From Whitmania pigra (lineage: Eukaryota > Annelida > Clitellata > Hirudinida > Haemopidae): a stretch of 64,000 nucleotides of DNA. The notes under the pieces were generated by a model that did no database searches, was not told the DNA's origin, and saw only the letters and a list, made by a program, of their open reading frames with translations. Position 1 is the first letter of the stretch; each line of letters opens with the position of its first letter. Made by a program: the position numbers and the translations under genes. Shown piece after piece: positions 48,053-57,570 of the stretch. The stretch lies in NCBI GenBank assembly GCA_021613335.1, contig JAJTWR010000224.1:1-64000 (forward strand), written 5' to 3'.

Positions 48053-49630
48053 TCATCCGCTTGCCATCCGCCCCGCTTCCCGCAGGGTCAGAAAGCGAAG
48101 ATCGGGCCAGTCGCGCATGGTATCTTCCATCAGCCAGGCGCGTTCGGCAAAAAAAGCCAGGCCATTTTCGTGGTCTTCGGCCAAATTAGCGCGGTGACGG
48201 GATTTAAAACGCTCCAGCGTCGGCTTGTCGTCGCCTTCAACCCAGCGCATCGCCGTCCAGGCGGCGCTTTCAAAACCAGCCTCGAGACCGTATTCAGCCG
48301 AAAGCCGGCTGGCCAGCACATCCAATTGCAGCGCCCCCACGATTCCGACCATCCAGCTGGAGCCGTCGAGTGGGCGATAGACTTGCATGACCCCTTCCTC
48401 CGCCAGATGTTCGAGCGCCGTGCGCAGCTTCTTGCCTTGCATGGGATCGGTAAGGCGGACACGGCGCAAAATTTCCGGGGTGAAGCGCGGTACGCCGGCG
48501 AAGGCAAGAGGTTCTCCCTCGCTCAGACTATCGCCAATGCGCAAGCTGCCGTGATTGACGATGCCAACGATATCGCCGGGCCAGGCTTGCTCAACCACAG
48601 CGCGATCCTGGGCCAAAAAGAACATCGGCGCATTGACGGCGACGCTTTTGCCCGTGCGGCTCTCGATCAAGCGCATGCCCTTGCGCAATTGGCCAGAGCA
48701 GACCCGAACGAAAGCGATGCGATCGCGATGCGCCGGATTCATGTTCGCCTGGATCTTGAAGACGAAGCCGCTGAAACTCGCTTCGCTGGGATCGACGATG
48801 CGCTGACCGCCGCTGCGCGGGCGCGGCGGCGGCGCCAGCCGGGCAACGCCATCGAGCAATTCGCGCACGCCGGCGCCGCCAAGCGCCGCGCCGAAATAAA
48901 CCGGCGTCAGCCGACCGGCAAGAAAGCTGTCCCGGTCGAAAGCCGGGCAGGCAGCCGCGGCAAGCTCGACATTCTCGCGCAAAACAGCTGCCAGGGGAGC
49001 TGTGATCAGCGCATCGAGCGCACGATCGCCAAGAGCCGGCGCAGCGCCGCCGCCGGGAAGAACGATCCGCCGGTCGAGCAGATGATAAAGGGCGCGAAAA
49101 TCGCGGCCCGAGCCGCACGGCCACAGAGCGGGCGCGGCCTCGATGCCGAGCGCCGCCTCGATCTCCTCCAGCAATTCAAACGGATCGCGGGCGTCGCGAT
49201 CCAGCTTGTTGACGAAGGTGAGAATCGGAATATGCCGCCCCTTGCACACCTCGAACAATTTGCGAGTCCGCTCTTCCACCCCCTTGGCGGCGTCAACCAC
49301 CATGATAGCGCAGTCAACCGCCGTCAGAGTACGATAGGTATCTTCGGAAAAATCCTCGTGGCCGGGCGTATCGAGCAGGTTGAAGATCAGCCCGTCGCGC
49401 TCAAAGGTCATAACCGCGCTGGCAACCGAGATCCCGCGCGATTGTTCGATCGCCATCCAGTCTGAACGCGCCCGGCGCGTCTCGCCCTTGGCTTTCACCA
49501 TGCCGGCCAACTGGATGGCGCCGCCTTCAAGCAAAAGACGCTCGGTCAATGTGGTTTTACCGGCATCGGGGTGCGAGATGATGGCAAAAGTGCGCCGCCG
49601 TTGGGCAGCTTGGGCGGCGGGGCTGATCAT
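48053..49630 (-). CDS. prfC: Peptide chain release factor 3
   Basis: GTPase that recycles release factors RF1/RF2 from the ribosome. ATG 49630 (MISPAAQAAQRRRTFAIISH) gives 525 residues. P-loop HPDAGKTTLTE, GISVASAVMTFE (switch I), DTPGHEDFSEDTYRTL (switch II) and NKLDRDARDP (guanine specificity) are intact, and the RF3-specific C-terminal domain follows (LQLDVLASRLSAEYGLEAGFE). The open frame extends to 49816 without homology. Confidence 0.95.
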   Translation of the reverse strand: MISPAAQAAQRRRTFAIISHPDAGKTTLTERLLLEGGAIQLAGMVKAKGETRRARSDWMAIEQSRGISVASAVMTFERDGLIFNLLDTPGHEDFSEDTYRTLTAVDCAIMVVDAAKGVEERTRKLFEVCKGRHIPILTFVNKLDRDARDPFELLEEIEAALGIEAAPALWPCGSGRDFRALYHLLDRRIVLPGGGAAPALGDRALDALITAPLAAVLRENVELAAAACPAFDRDSFLAGRLTPVYFGAALGGAGVRELLDGVARLAPPPRPRSGGQRIVDPSEASFSGFVFKIQANMNPAHRDRIAFVRVCSGQLRKGMRLIESRTGKSVAVNAPMFFLAQDRAVVEQAWPGDIVGIVNHGSLRIGDSLSEGEPLAFAGVPRFTPEILRRVRLTDPMQGKKLRTALEHLAEEGVMQVYRPLDGSSWMVGIVGALQLDVLASRLSAEYGLEAGFESAAWTAMRWVEGDDKPTLERFKSRHRANLAEDHENGLAFFAERAWLMEDTMRDWPDLRFLTLREAGRMASG

Positions 49631-49826
49631 GGTCAAAATCGCTGACGCTCGCGCTGAAACGAAACCGCTGAGCAATAGCGCAGCTTGCCGGGAAAGAAAA
49701 CACCCTGACATGTTGCAATATAACAACAAGCTGTGGTAAATCAATATCGTGCGCTCGTTCCAGCGCAGGCAAGTGCCGCGACGATTGCAGGCGGTGATAG
49801 AGTTGCCCTTGGGCAACGCTTAGCGA

Positions 49827-51122
49827 GTGATAGTGGGCATGGTCAGGTTCCAGCGCCTTGGGCTGATGCTGATGGTTGCCGCATGTCTTGCCGTTGAGGG
49901 CGGCGCGCATGCGGCCGGCATCGAAGCGCAAACGCTGACGCAAGCGGCGGAAAAGCTGCTTGCCCAACCCGTCAGAGCCGGCGACGATGCCGCAATTGCC
50001 CGACAGCTGGCCGGGCTGCGGCAGGCCATGGCGGAAATGCAAGCGGCGATGGCGCGCGGCGGCTGGGGGCGGGTGAGCCCTGGAGCCAAGCTGGAGCCGG
50101 GGATGCGCGATCCGCGTATCGGCGAACTGCGCTATCGTTTAACCGATGGCTGGCGGGAATTGGCTGAACAGCCGGGGCTGGACAGCGCTTTGTACGATCC
50201 GTCGCTGGCGGCTTTGGTCAAACGGTTTCAAAGCCGTCACGGTTTGACGCCCGATGGCGCGGTTGGCCCCGCGACGCTCACAGCGCTCAATCGCCCGCCA
50301 GAGCACAGGCTGGGGCAATTGATGATCGCGTTCGACAAGCTTCGCCAGCAAGCGCCCGCAGACGATACCCCTCGCCTCAGGGTCAATCTTCCGGCCTTCA
50401 CGCTGGAGATCCATGAAGGCGGAGCCGTCAGCGCCAGCATGCCGGTGGTGGTCGGGCGGCAGGAGCGTCCGACGCCGCAATTTTCCTCGCGAATCAACCA
50501 GATCACCCTCAATCCGAGCTGGACCGTGCCAGCCAGGCTTGCCCGCGAGGATCTGCTGCCAAAGCTACGCCGCAACCCCGATCTGTTGAGCAAACAGGGT
50601 TTTTTCGCCTATCAAGGCCTTGCCGTTTCCGAACCGGTCAGCCTGGCGTCGGTCGATTGGTCAGGGGTGAGCAAAGCGCGCCTTCCCTATTGGTTCCGCC
50701 AAGAGCCAGGGCAGCACAATTCGCTTGGCCGCTATAAAATGAGCATGCCCAACGACCAGGATATCTATCTGCACGATACGCCCGACCGTCATTTGTTCGC
50801 GCGCGATAACCGGGCTCTCAGCTCCGGCTGCATCCGGGTGTCGCGCCCGGCCGAGCTTGCCGCCTGGCTGCTACGCCATAATCATGGCTGGAACCCGGAC
50901 CTCATCGGCGCAACGATTGGCGCCGGCCTGACCACCCATATTTTCTTGAATCGCGCCGCGCCGGTATCGCTCGACTATCAGACTGCCTGGGTGGACAGCA
51001 GCGGCGCCATACAGTATCGCGAGGATATATACGGCCTGGATACGCATTCCCTGATCCAGCTCTTATCCGTTCTTGATGGCCAGCCATCGGTTGCAACCTT
51101 GCCTGCTGACCGCCAACGCTAG
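49827..51122 (+). CDS. L,D-transpeptidase (YkuD family) with peptidoglycan-binding domain
   Basis: Periplasmic enzyme forming 3-3 cross-links in peptidoglycan, or attaching proteins, similar to YcbB/LdtD. Start at 49827 or ATG 49839 gives a hydrophobic signal (LGLMLMVAACLAVEGGAHAA). A PG_binding_1 domain (YDPSLAALVKRFQSRHGLTP, DGAVGPATLTALN) lies around residues 120-160, and the catalytic domain ends with HDTPDRHLFARDNRALSSGC followed by IRVSRP, where the Cys is the nucleophile and the first His the partner. 431 residues. Confidence 0.93.
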   Translation: MIVGMVRFQRLGLMLMVAACLAVEGGAHAAGIEAQTLTQAAEKLLAQPVRAGDDAAIARQLAGLRQAMAEMQAAMARGGWGRVSPGAKLEPGMRDPRIGELRYRLTDGWRELAEQPGLDSALYDPSLAALVKRFQSRHGLTPDGAVGPATLTALNRPPEHRLGQLMIAFDKLRQQAPADDTPRLRVNLPAFTLEIHEGGAVSASMPVVVGRQERPTPQFSSRINQITLNPSWTVPARLAREDLLPKLRRNPDLLSKQGFFAYQGLAVSEPVSLASVDWSGVSKARLPYWFRQEPGQHNSLGRYKMSMPNDQDIYLHDTPDRHLFARDNRALSSGCIRVSRPAELAAWLLRHNHGWNPDLIGATIGAGLTTHIFLNRAAPVSLDYQTAWVDSSGAIQYREDIYGLDTHSLIQLLSVLDGQPSVATLPADRQR

Positions 51123-51258
51123 CCGAATTGCGTAATATTATGACAATTCTGTTACGAATCGTTATTTTTTGCTTGCCCTGCCACGATCGATTGGCATGAT
51201 CCACCGGTCTGGTCTGGCAGACCTGCGGAACAGGCGATGACGAACGGGAGCAGAATGG

Positions 51259-51879
51259 ATGCCACACCGTGACCTGGCCACGGGCGATGCCGTTGCAATA
51301 ACCAGCCAAACCGGCCTGTCTCGCCGGTCGTGGTTGCGAGGAGCGGCTATGCTGGTTGGGGTGGCATCGGCCTTGCCGGCTACCGCAGCGCTCGCCACGC
51401 CGTTGCCGGCGGCTCTGCCGCTGCCCGCCGGCCGCGCCGAGCGCCGGTTGTCCTTGATCAATGTCAATACCCATGAGCGTTTTGACGGCGCTTATTGGCG
51501 TGACGGCCGGTATGTCGAGGACTCGTTGCGCCGGTTGAACGTCATCTTGCGCGATCATCGCGCCGGTAAGGTCATGGAAATGGACCGCGCCTTGTTCGAC
51601 CAGCTTTATCTGTTGCATCACCATGTCGGCAGCCGCTCTTCCTTCAAGGTGATTTCGGCGTACCGTTCAGATGAAACCAACGCCGTCATGCGCCGCACGT
51701 CGCGGCGCGTCGCCCGCAATTCCTATCATTGCGAAGGCATGGCGATCGATATCGCTTTGGACGATGTGCGTTTCGACGGCTTGTATAAAGGCGCGGTAAG
51801 GCTGCGGGCCGGCGGCGTTGGCCGCTATCGCCGCGACGGTTTCGTCCATGTCGATACCGGGCCGGTGCGCGCCTGGTAA
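51259..51879 (+). CDS. DUF882/peptidase M15-type murein endopeptidase (MepK/YcbK-like), Tat signal
   Basis: 206-residue zinc peptidase-fold protein. The leader contains a twin-arginine motif LSRRSWLRGAAMLVGVASAL and an ATAALA cleavage region, indicating Tat export. The D-Ala-D-Ala-peptidase-like site appears as KVISAYRSDETNAVMR, SYHCEGMAIDIALDDV (His and Asp) and DGFVHVDTGPVR (second His). YcbK-type proteins cut 3-3 cross-links, which fits the L,D-transpeptidase gene 136 bases upstream. Confidence 0.9.
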   Translation: MPHRDLATGDAVAITSQTGLSRRSWLRGAAMLVGVASALPATAALATPLPAALPLPAGRAERRLSLINVNTHERFDGAYWRDGRYVEDSLRRLNVILRDHRAGKVMEMDRALFDQLYLLHHHVGSRSSFKVISAYRSDETNAVMRRTSRRVARNSYHCEGMAIDIALDDVRFDGLYKGAVRLRAGGVGRYRRDGFVHVDTGPVRAW

Positions 51880-51888
51880 GGCGCTTCC

Positions 51889-52734
51889 TCAGCGCGTTTT
51901 GGCCGGGGAAGCGGTGCGCAGCGCCTGGCAGCCGGGCGGCTGGGGCGGGCGCGATACCGGCGCCGGAGCGGCGCTCCCAGGGGACGGGTGAAACCACGCC
52001 AGAACCTCATCGCACCCGTCGCCTGGCGGAATCGGCCGACCGGCGACGCATTCGGCATCGGTTGGCGGACAATTCAGCCGAACATGGAAATGCGCGTCGT
52101 GGCCACGCCAGGGCCGCAGCTTATGCAGCCAGGCGCGCGCCGGGCCTTGAGGAATCTCCAGACATAATTGCCGCTTGATCGCGCCATTGACGAAAATCCG
52201 CTCGACTTGCTCGAAGGATGCCGCAAGAGACAATAATTCACGGTGCCCCCGGGTCCAGCGGGTTGGATCGAGGAATCCCGTGTCAGGAGCAAGCAGAGAC
52301 GCCATATCGATCGTTTCGCGCGCGGCGAGCGGTTGGTTGGTTTTGGGGGTGAGATCGAATAAAATATCGACATCCAGGCCGTTCTGGTGGCTGGCATGGC
52401 CCCAAGCCATCGGTCCGCCGCGCGGTTGGCTGAGATCGCCGATATAAAGCGTTGCAAGGCCTGCCTCCCACGCTTGCCGGCCCAGCGTTTGGACATAATC
52501 CAACAGCGTACGATGGCCCCAATAGCGGTTGCGCGATATTCGAACGACTTGATACCCGGTTCCATCGAATGGCAAGGGCTTGGCGCCGGCAAGACAGCCG
52601 CCAGATGGGCTGCCGAGCGCCCGGTCTGGCCCAAGCGAGGGCGTCGTCATGTGCCACCAGGGGGCGTCGCGCGCTGTCGCGGGCATAACGACCAGTAAAA
52701 CCGCCAGCAAAACCGCACATTGTCGCATGGCCAC
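51889..52734 (-). CDS. mepA: Penicillin-insensitive murein endopeptidase MepA
   Basis: Periplasmic zinc peptidase cleaving D-Ala-meso-DAP cross-links (LAS family). Start ATG 52734 or 52728 gives a signal peptide (MRQCAVLLAVLLVVMPATA). The zinc motifs are GHASHQNGLDVDILFDLTP (His and Asp) and HKLRPWRGHDAHFHVRLNCP (His-x-His); paired Cys residues match family disulfides. It converges on the DUF882 gene with a ten-base gap, so three wall enzymes sit together. Confidence 0.94.
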   Translation of the reverse strand: MAMRQCAVLLAVLLVVMPATARDAPWWHMTTPSLGPDRALGSPSGGCLAGAKPLPFDGTGYQVVRISRNRYWGHRTLLDYVQTLGRQAWEAGLATLYIGDLSQPRGGPMAWGHASHQNGLDVDILFDLTPKTNQPLAARETIDMASLLAPDTGFLDPTRWTRGHRELLSLAASFEQVERIFVNGAIKRQLCLEIPQGPARAWLHKLRPWRGHDAHFHVRLNCPPTDAECVAGRPIPPGDGCDEVLAWFHPSPGSAAPAPVSRPPQPPGCQALRTASPAKTR

Positions 52735-53263
52735 GTCGCCCTCCGCTGGGAATGGTCAAGATCCATCCGGTATTATTGGAAAACATGCGAGCATAGGCGA
52801 TGAATCGCTGAAAAAATGAGATTCCTTCATCGACGACATTCTCAACCGGGGTATCGGTGCGTCTTTCCTACCCCGCTTCGCGATTGGCCGCGACCAGGAT
52901 TGCCAGGGCGTACACACCACGGCGCGCCCGTAGCGCCAACCGGCACGGGACAGAGCATCGCCGCCGCCGAAGCCGTGGGGCCGGCTTTGGCGTTCGGTCA
53001 TATCGTCGGCCAAGCTGCCGCCCGGGGCAAAAACCAACGCCAGTTCCCGACCTGACAGAAAAAGACGCTTGCGTATTCTCCAAACCAGGAATAAAAGCGA
53101 AAATAGCTTTGCGTTTCTGCTTGATTCGAACGATGGCGTCAGCATCGTTGCGGGAAGGGGTACTAGTGTCTCCCACAGGAATGAAATGATTTTCTGTTCG
53201 TACAGCCGGTCATTTCACATCAAAGTAAAATTACATTCAGCAGTGAACGAAGGGGAGGGTGGA
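52735..53263. other. Intergenic region without a recognised gene
   Basis: About 530 bases between mepA and the second betaine-binding protein. Minus-strand frames in the middle read GGSLADDMTERQSRPHGFGG and DALSRAGWRYGR, which look like protein but match no family I know; they are not bounded by a plausible start. This may be a degenerate gene. The last 40 bases hold the AGGGGAGGG ribosome-binding site of the gene at 53264. Confidence 0.4.
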
Positions 53264-54298
53264 ATGTCGATCGTTAAGCGCCACTATACGATTGCGGCCA
53301 TGGCGGCATTTTTTAGCGCTTTCACCGGGGCAGCTCAGGCCTCTTACTGCGGCGACGGAAAAACCGTCGTCTTTGCCGGGATTGACTGGGAAAGCGGCGC
53401 CTTCATCACCGAGGTGATGAAAACCATTTTCGCCAAGGGCTATGGCTGCAAAACCGATGCCATTCCCGGCAATTCGGTCACGCTGGAACAGGCGACGGCG
53501 AATAATGACGTGCAGATTTTCGCCGAGGAATGGATAGGCCGCTCGGATGTTTGGAACAAGGCGGCGGCGGCGGGAAAAGTGAAATCGGTTGGCAGCACCT
53601 TCGTCGGAGCGGCGGAGGGCTGGTTTGTCCCGGAATACCTCGTCAAGGGCGACGCTGCGCGCAAGATCAAAGCCGCGGCCCCTGGACTGGCTAGCGTCGA
53701 ACAACTCTCCAAGCCGGAAATCGTCGCTTTGTTCAAAGACCCGGAAGAGCCCGCCAAGGGCCGCTTTCTCAATTGCCCATCGGGTTGGACCTGCGAGGGC
53801 ATCAATACCGCCAAGCTCACAGCTTATCGGCTCGACAAGACTTATGTGAATTTCCGCCCGGGAACGGGAACGGCGCTCGAGGCCGCGATCAGCGCCGCTT
53901 ACCTGCGCGGCGAACCGTTCCTGTTCTATTACTGGAGTCCGACCGCCATTATGGGCAAGTACAAGCTGACCCAATTGAAGGAGCCGCCCTATAATGAAGC
54001 CTGCTGGAAGGAATTGACCAGCGCCAACGGCAAGCGCGACACTGGGTGCGGTTATCCGTCGGTCGAGGTTGCCTATGGCGTGAACAGCCGCTTTGCCGGG
54101 GAAGCCCCGGAATTGATCGACGTTCTGGAAAAGGCGGCCTTTCCGCTAGCGGAAATCAATGCCAGCCTTGCCTATATGGTCGATAGCAAAAGCGACGCCC
54201 GATCCGCGGCAGCGCGCTTCTTGAAAACTAAGGCTGCTATTTGGGGTGCGTGGGTTTCGCCGAAAGCCAAGGCCGGAATCGAAGCCGCTGTCAAGTAA
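53264..54298 (+). CDS. proX: Glycine betaine/proline-type ABC substrate-binding protein
   Basis: Periplasmic receptor of a second quaternary-amine importer. ATG 53264 lies after AGGGGAGGG and gives 344 residues with a signal peptide ending GAAQAS. Motifs: VVFAGIDWESGAFITEVMKTI, NDVQIFAEEWIGRSDVWN and FYYWSPTAIMGKYKL give the aromatic binding box. It differs strongly from choX, so the ligand may differ (betaine or proline betaine). Four-gene-type operon with proW and proV. Confidence 0.9.
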   Translation: MSIVKRHYTIAAMAAFFSAFTGAAQASYCGDGKTVVFAGIDWESGAFITEVMKTIFAKGYGCKTDAIPGNSVTLEQATANNDVQIFAEEWIGRSDVWNKAAAAGKVKSVGSTFVGAAEGWFVPEYLVKGDAARKIKAAAPGLASVEQLSKPEIVALFKDPEEPAKGRFLNCPSGWTCEGINTAKLTAYRLDKTYVNFRPGTGTALEAAISAAYLRGEPFLFYYWSPTAIMGKYKLTQLKEPPYNEACWKELTSANGKRDTGCGYPSVEVAYGVNSRFAGEAPELIDVLEKAAFPLAEINASLAYMVDSKSDARSAAARFLKTKAAIWGAWVSPKAKAGIEAAVK

Positions 54299-54330
54299 CC
54301 GATGTCGTTTGCCGTGCGAGGGTCAGAGAG

Positions 54331-55188
54331 ATGTTTCCCGATATTTTACATGTCTCGATTCGCGGTGCGATAAATACTTTCGTCGAAACCCTCGTGGTCG
54401 ATTACGGCAGCGTTTTCAAAGAAATCTCGCAGGTCATCCTGCAAGCGGTTCTGTTTTTTGAGTGGATCTTGCGAGGCGCGCCGTGGTGGACGGTGTTCGC
54501 CGCTTTTTTAGCGCTGGCTTGGCTTAGCAGTCGCAAGCTCTCGCTTGTGATCGCATCCGGGGTGTTGCTGCTGGCGGTTGGCGCGCTCGGTCTGTGGGAT
54601 CTTACCATGCAGACCCTGGCGCTGATGCTGATCGCAACGCTGATGGCGGCCATCGTCGGCATACCGCTAGGCATCTGGCTGGCAAAAAGCCAACTCATGC
54701 GCCAGATGGTCCTGCCAGTTCTCGATGTCATGCAGACCATGCCGAGCTTCGTTTATTTGATTCCGGCTATCATGCTGCTCGGGCTCGGCAAGGTTCCAGC
54801 GGTCCTAGCGACGATCGTCTACGCCTTGCCGCCGTTGATCCGCCTGACCGATCTTGGCATCCGGCAGGTTGACAGCGAAGTGGTGGAGGCTGCCACCGCT
54901 TTTGGCGGCCACCCCATTCAAATCCTGTTCGGCGTCGAACTGCCGCTGGCCAGGCCGACGATCATGGCGGGCCTCAACCAAACGATTATGATGGCCCTTT
55001 CCATGGTCGTCGTCGCCTCCATGATCGGCGCGCGCGGACTTGGCGAACAGGTGCTCAACGGCATTCAAACGTTGGATGTCGGTAAAGGGCTGGAAGCAGG
55101 GATCGGCATCGTCATCCTCGCCATCGTCCTCGACCGCATTACCCAGGGTCTTGGCCGGTCCAGACAACAGGACAGCCGCCATGGTTGA
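54331..55188 (+). CDS. proW: Glycine betaine/proline-type ABC transporter permease
   Basis: Permease of the second importer. ATG 54331 (MFPDILHVSIRGAINTFVET) after a GAGAG site gives 285 residues with about seven helices and the coupling signature AATAFGGHPIQILFGVELPL, ARPTIMAGLNQTI. DVMQTMPSFVYLIPAIMLLG is highly conserved with choW. It overlaps proV by eight bases. Confidence 0.92.
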   Translation: MFPDILHVSIRGAINTFVETLVVDYGSVFKEISQVILQAVLFFEWILRGAPWWTVFAAFLALAWLSSRKLSLVIASGVLLLAVGALGLWDLTMQTLALMLIATLMAAIVGIPLGIWLAKSQLMRQMVLPVLDVMQTMPSFVYLIPAIMLLGLGKVPAVLATIVYALPPLIRLTDLGIRQVDSEVVEAATAFGGHPIQILFGVELPLARPTIMAGLNQTIMMALSMVVVASMIGARGLGEQVLNGIQTLDVGKGLEAGIGIVILAIVLDRITQGLGRSRQQDSRHG

Positions 55189-55993
55189 TATCGTCATCAA
55201 GAATGTCTTCAAAATTTTTGGCCATCATTCGAAAACGGCGCTCGCCATGGCGCAGGCTGGAGCGGATAAGGCCGATATTCTCGCCAAAACAGGGTGCAGC
55301 GTTGGGCTGAACGATATCAGCTTGACCATCGCCAGCGGTCATATTTTCGCCGTCATGGGCCTGTCCGGCTCGGGAAAATCGACGCTGGTGCGCCATATCA
55401 ACCGGCTGATCGAACCGACGGCCGGCGAAGTGATCGTCGGCGGCAGCGATATTCTGGCGCTTTCACGCCGCGAATTGCGCCAGTTTCGCGCGCATCGCGT
55501 CAGTATGGTGTTCCAGCATTTTGGTCTGATGCCGCATCGCAGCGTTCTGCAGAATGTGGTTTACGGTCAACGCATTCGCGGAATGAGCAAAATGCAGGCG
55601 AATCGGATTGGGATGAAATGGATCGAAACGGTTGGCCTTACCGGTTACGAGAATAAATATCCCCACCAATTGTCTGGTGGAATGAAACAACGGGTCGGTC
55701 TTGCGCGCGCTTTGGCCGCCGATACCGATATCATCTTGATGGATGAGGCTTTTTCAGCGCTTGATCCGCTGATTCGCGCCGATATGCAGGATCAGCTGCT
55801 GCAACTTGAGAAAAATCTCGCCAAAACAATCATTTTCATCACCCACGATCTAGATGAAGCGCTGCGGATCGGGGCTGAAATCGCCATCCTCAAGGATGGG
55901 CGATTGATGCAGGTTGGAACGCCGAACGATATTTTGACCCATCCCGCCAATGATTATGTCGCGCGCTTCGTGCAACGGCGCAACGACCGCTAG
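55181..55993 (+). CDS. proV: Glycine betaine/proline-type ABC transporter ATP-binding protein, short form
   Basis: ATPase with Walker A GLSGSGKST, SMVFQHFGLMPHRSV, signature LSGGMKQRVGLARA and Walker B IILMDEAFSALDP. At 270 residues it lacks the C-terminal CBS region present in the choV protein at 22230, so osmotic regulation through that domain is absent here. ATG 55181 overlaps the end of proW. The operon ends at 55993 beside IS debris. Confidence 0.92.
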   Translation: MVDIVIKNVFKIFGHHSKTALAMAQAGADKADILAKTGCSVGLNDISLTIASGHIFAVMGLSGSGKSTLVRHINRLIEPTAGEVIVGGSDILALSRRELRQFRAHRVSMVFQHFGLMPHRSVLQNVVYGQRIRGMSKMQANRIGMKWIETVGLTGYENKYPHQLSGGMKQRVGLARALAADTDIILMDEAFSALDPLIRADMQDQLLQLEKNLAKTIIFITHDLDEALRIGAEIAILKDGRLMQVGTPNDILTHPANDYVARFVQRRNDR

Positions 55994-56005
55994 AGTCTGA
56001 TGACA

Positions 56006-56178
56006 TTACGTTGACGCACAACCAGAGTTTCTGAAGTAGTTGGCACATTCGCAGAGAGTGAAGGCACCGAGGAGGGCGCCGACGCAACGCCATGTGGTTT
56101 CGTGGGTTCGCCCGGCTGCTTTGCGCAACAGGCGTTTGAGCTTGGCGAAGACTCGCTCAATGGGATTAAGATCTGTCT
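56006..56178 (-). pseudogene. IS630-family transposase, C-terminal fragment
   Basis: The last fifty-odd residues of an IS630 transposase: DLNPIERVFAKLKRLLRKAA with the final catalytic Glu, and AFTLCECANYFRNSG at the end. The upstream part is replaced at about 56172-56180 by an IS481 relic. Confidence 0.8.
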
Positions 56179-56955
56179 GGTTGCGAGACTTCATTGGCAT
56201 GGCAGATGACCTCATCGACCTTTTTCACGATGCCATCTCGTATCGGCGGCTCATGGCGCGGATTGACCAGTCGCGCCGCGGTCGGAATGCGCTCTTCATC
56301 GAGCTGACAGGGTGTGCCACCGTTGAGCGCGCGCTGTCTTCGTCGATTGTCGGCATGGTTGAAGCCGATGAGTAGAGTTTCGAGATCCGCGAGCGTTAAA
56401 GCATTCAACCATGCCTTTGGTCTGGGGGGATAGGGTTTTGTTGTGCGGCGAACGAGCTTGAGTTTGCCGCAGATGCGTTGGAAGTCATCGGCGGTGAAAC
56501 AGGAACCGCGATCGGTCAGCGCATGCGTCATGCGAAAGGGGAAGGTTTTTCGCGCTCCGGCTGGAAAGTCAACGGCGCTGGCCGCGGTTTCGGCATCGTA
56601 AACGGCGAGATGGAGGAAACGGGAGCAGCGATCGATTGCGACGCAGAGATAGCGTTTGCGCATCTCTCCATCCGCGGTTCGCAGCTTCAGCAGATGTTTG
56701 GCATCTATATGGATGTCGCCGGGATCGTATTCCCGCAAGCGCCCTTGTCCCTTGACCGGGAGGGCCGATGGCTTTGCAGGACGCCGGTTCAGACCTTCGG
56801 CCCTTGAGATGTGGCAGAAAGCGGCGAAGAACGAAGGTCAGATCATCCAGTGGAAAGCCCGTCGCGCGCCGCACGGTACAGACGATGGCGCGCTCCTCCT
56901 CGTTCACGCGCCATGGCAAGCGCTGCGGTCGGTTCGAGCGATTCCTAGTGTCCTG
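56166..56955 (-). pseudogene. IS481-family transposase remnant
   Basis: DDE transposase relic. The upstream frame reads RPQRLPWRVNEEERAIVCTV and LDDLTFVLRRFLPHL; a shifted frame then gives DIHIDAKHLLKLRTADGEMR, FRMTHALTDRGSCFTADDF and NPRHEPPI near the end. The first two catalytic Asp regions (HIDAKHL, LTDRGSCF) are seen; the segment that should hold the third acidic residue is deleted (PYPPRPKAWLNAL). N-terminal helix-turn-helix is missing. Confidence 0.8.
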
Positions 56956-57049
56956 ATCGGAAAATTCATAAGATGGATGGTTCTAAAAACCTGGCCAGAT
57001 GGTTGCGGTTTTTATTCAATGGCAGCGCCAATTGTCGGGGATAGACGCG

Positions 57050-57562
57050 ATGCGGGGCCAAGCTGGATTTTTCGATATCGATGAGCGCTTGAAGCGGCTC
57101 AGTGACCCCGGCGATCGACTCGATGCCTTTGCCGGTGCGGTCGATTTTGAGATTTTCCGAGCCGAGCTGATGAAGGCGCTGGCCTGTTCGGACGGCTCGC
57201 GGGGCGGGCGGGCGTCTTTGATCCGATGATGATGTTCAAGGTATTGCTCATTCAGGCGGCCAACGGCCTGTCCGACGAGCGCGCCGAATTCCTGATCGGC
57301 GACCGGCTGTCCTTCATGCGCTTTCTGGGGCTTGGACTGTCCGATCGTGTGCCGGATGCGCGGACGATCCGGCTGTTCCGGGAGAAGCTCGCCATGGGCG
57401 GGTAGATCGTTGACGCGAGCCTGATCGCCGCGCCGAAGCAGCGCAACACCGAGGATGAGAGGAGCGAGATGAAGGAAGGGCGCATCCCCGAGGAGTGGAA
57501 GGCCAGGCCGGCCAAACTCCGGCACAAGGATCGGGACGCGCGCTACAGTCACCTTCTCCAAG
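57050..57562 (+). pseudogene. IS5-family transposase relic interrupted by the prophage
   Basis: Same type as the relic at 34418-34921: [60 protein letters not shown] shift lies near 57210, a TAG stop at 57403 after a deletion, and IVDASLIAAPKQRNTEDE (first catalytic Asp) and RIPEEWKARPAKLRHKDRDA follow. The last readable codons, TVTFSK in a shifted frame, end at 57562, where the Mu-like prophage begins. The rest should lie beyond the prophage's right end, outside the window. Confidence 0.78.
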
Positions 57563-57570
57563 TGTGAGAC

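Noticed and set aside
48170..49465. Plus-strand open frame of 431 codons
   Set aside because: Antisense shadow of prfC, produced by GC-rich codon usage.
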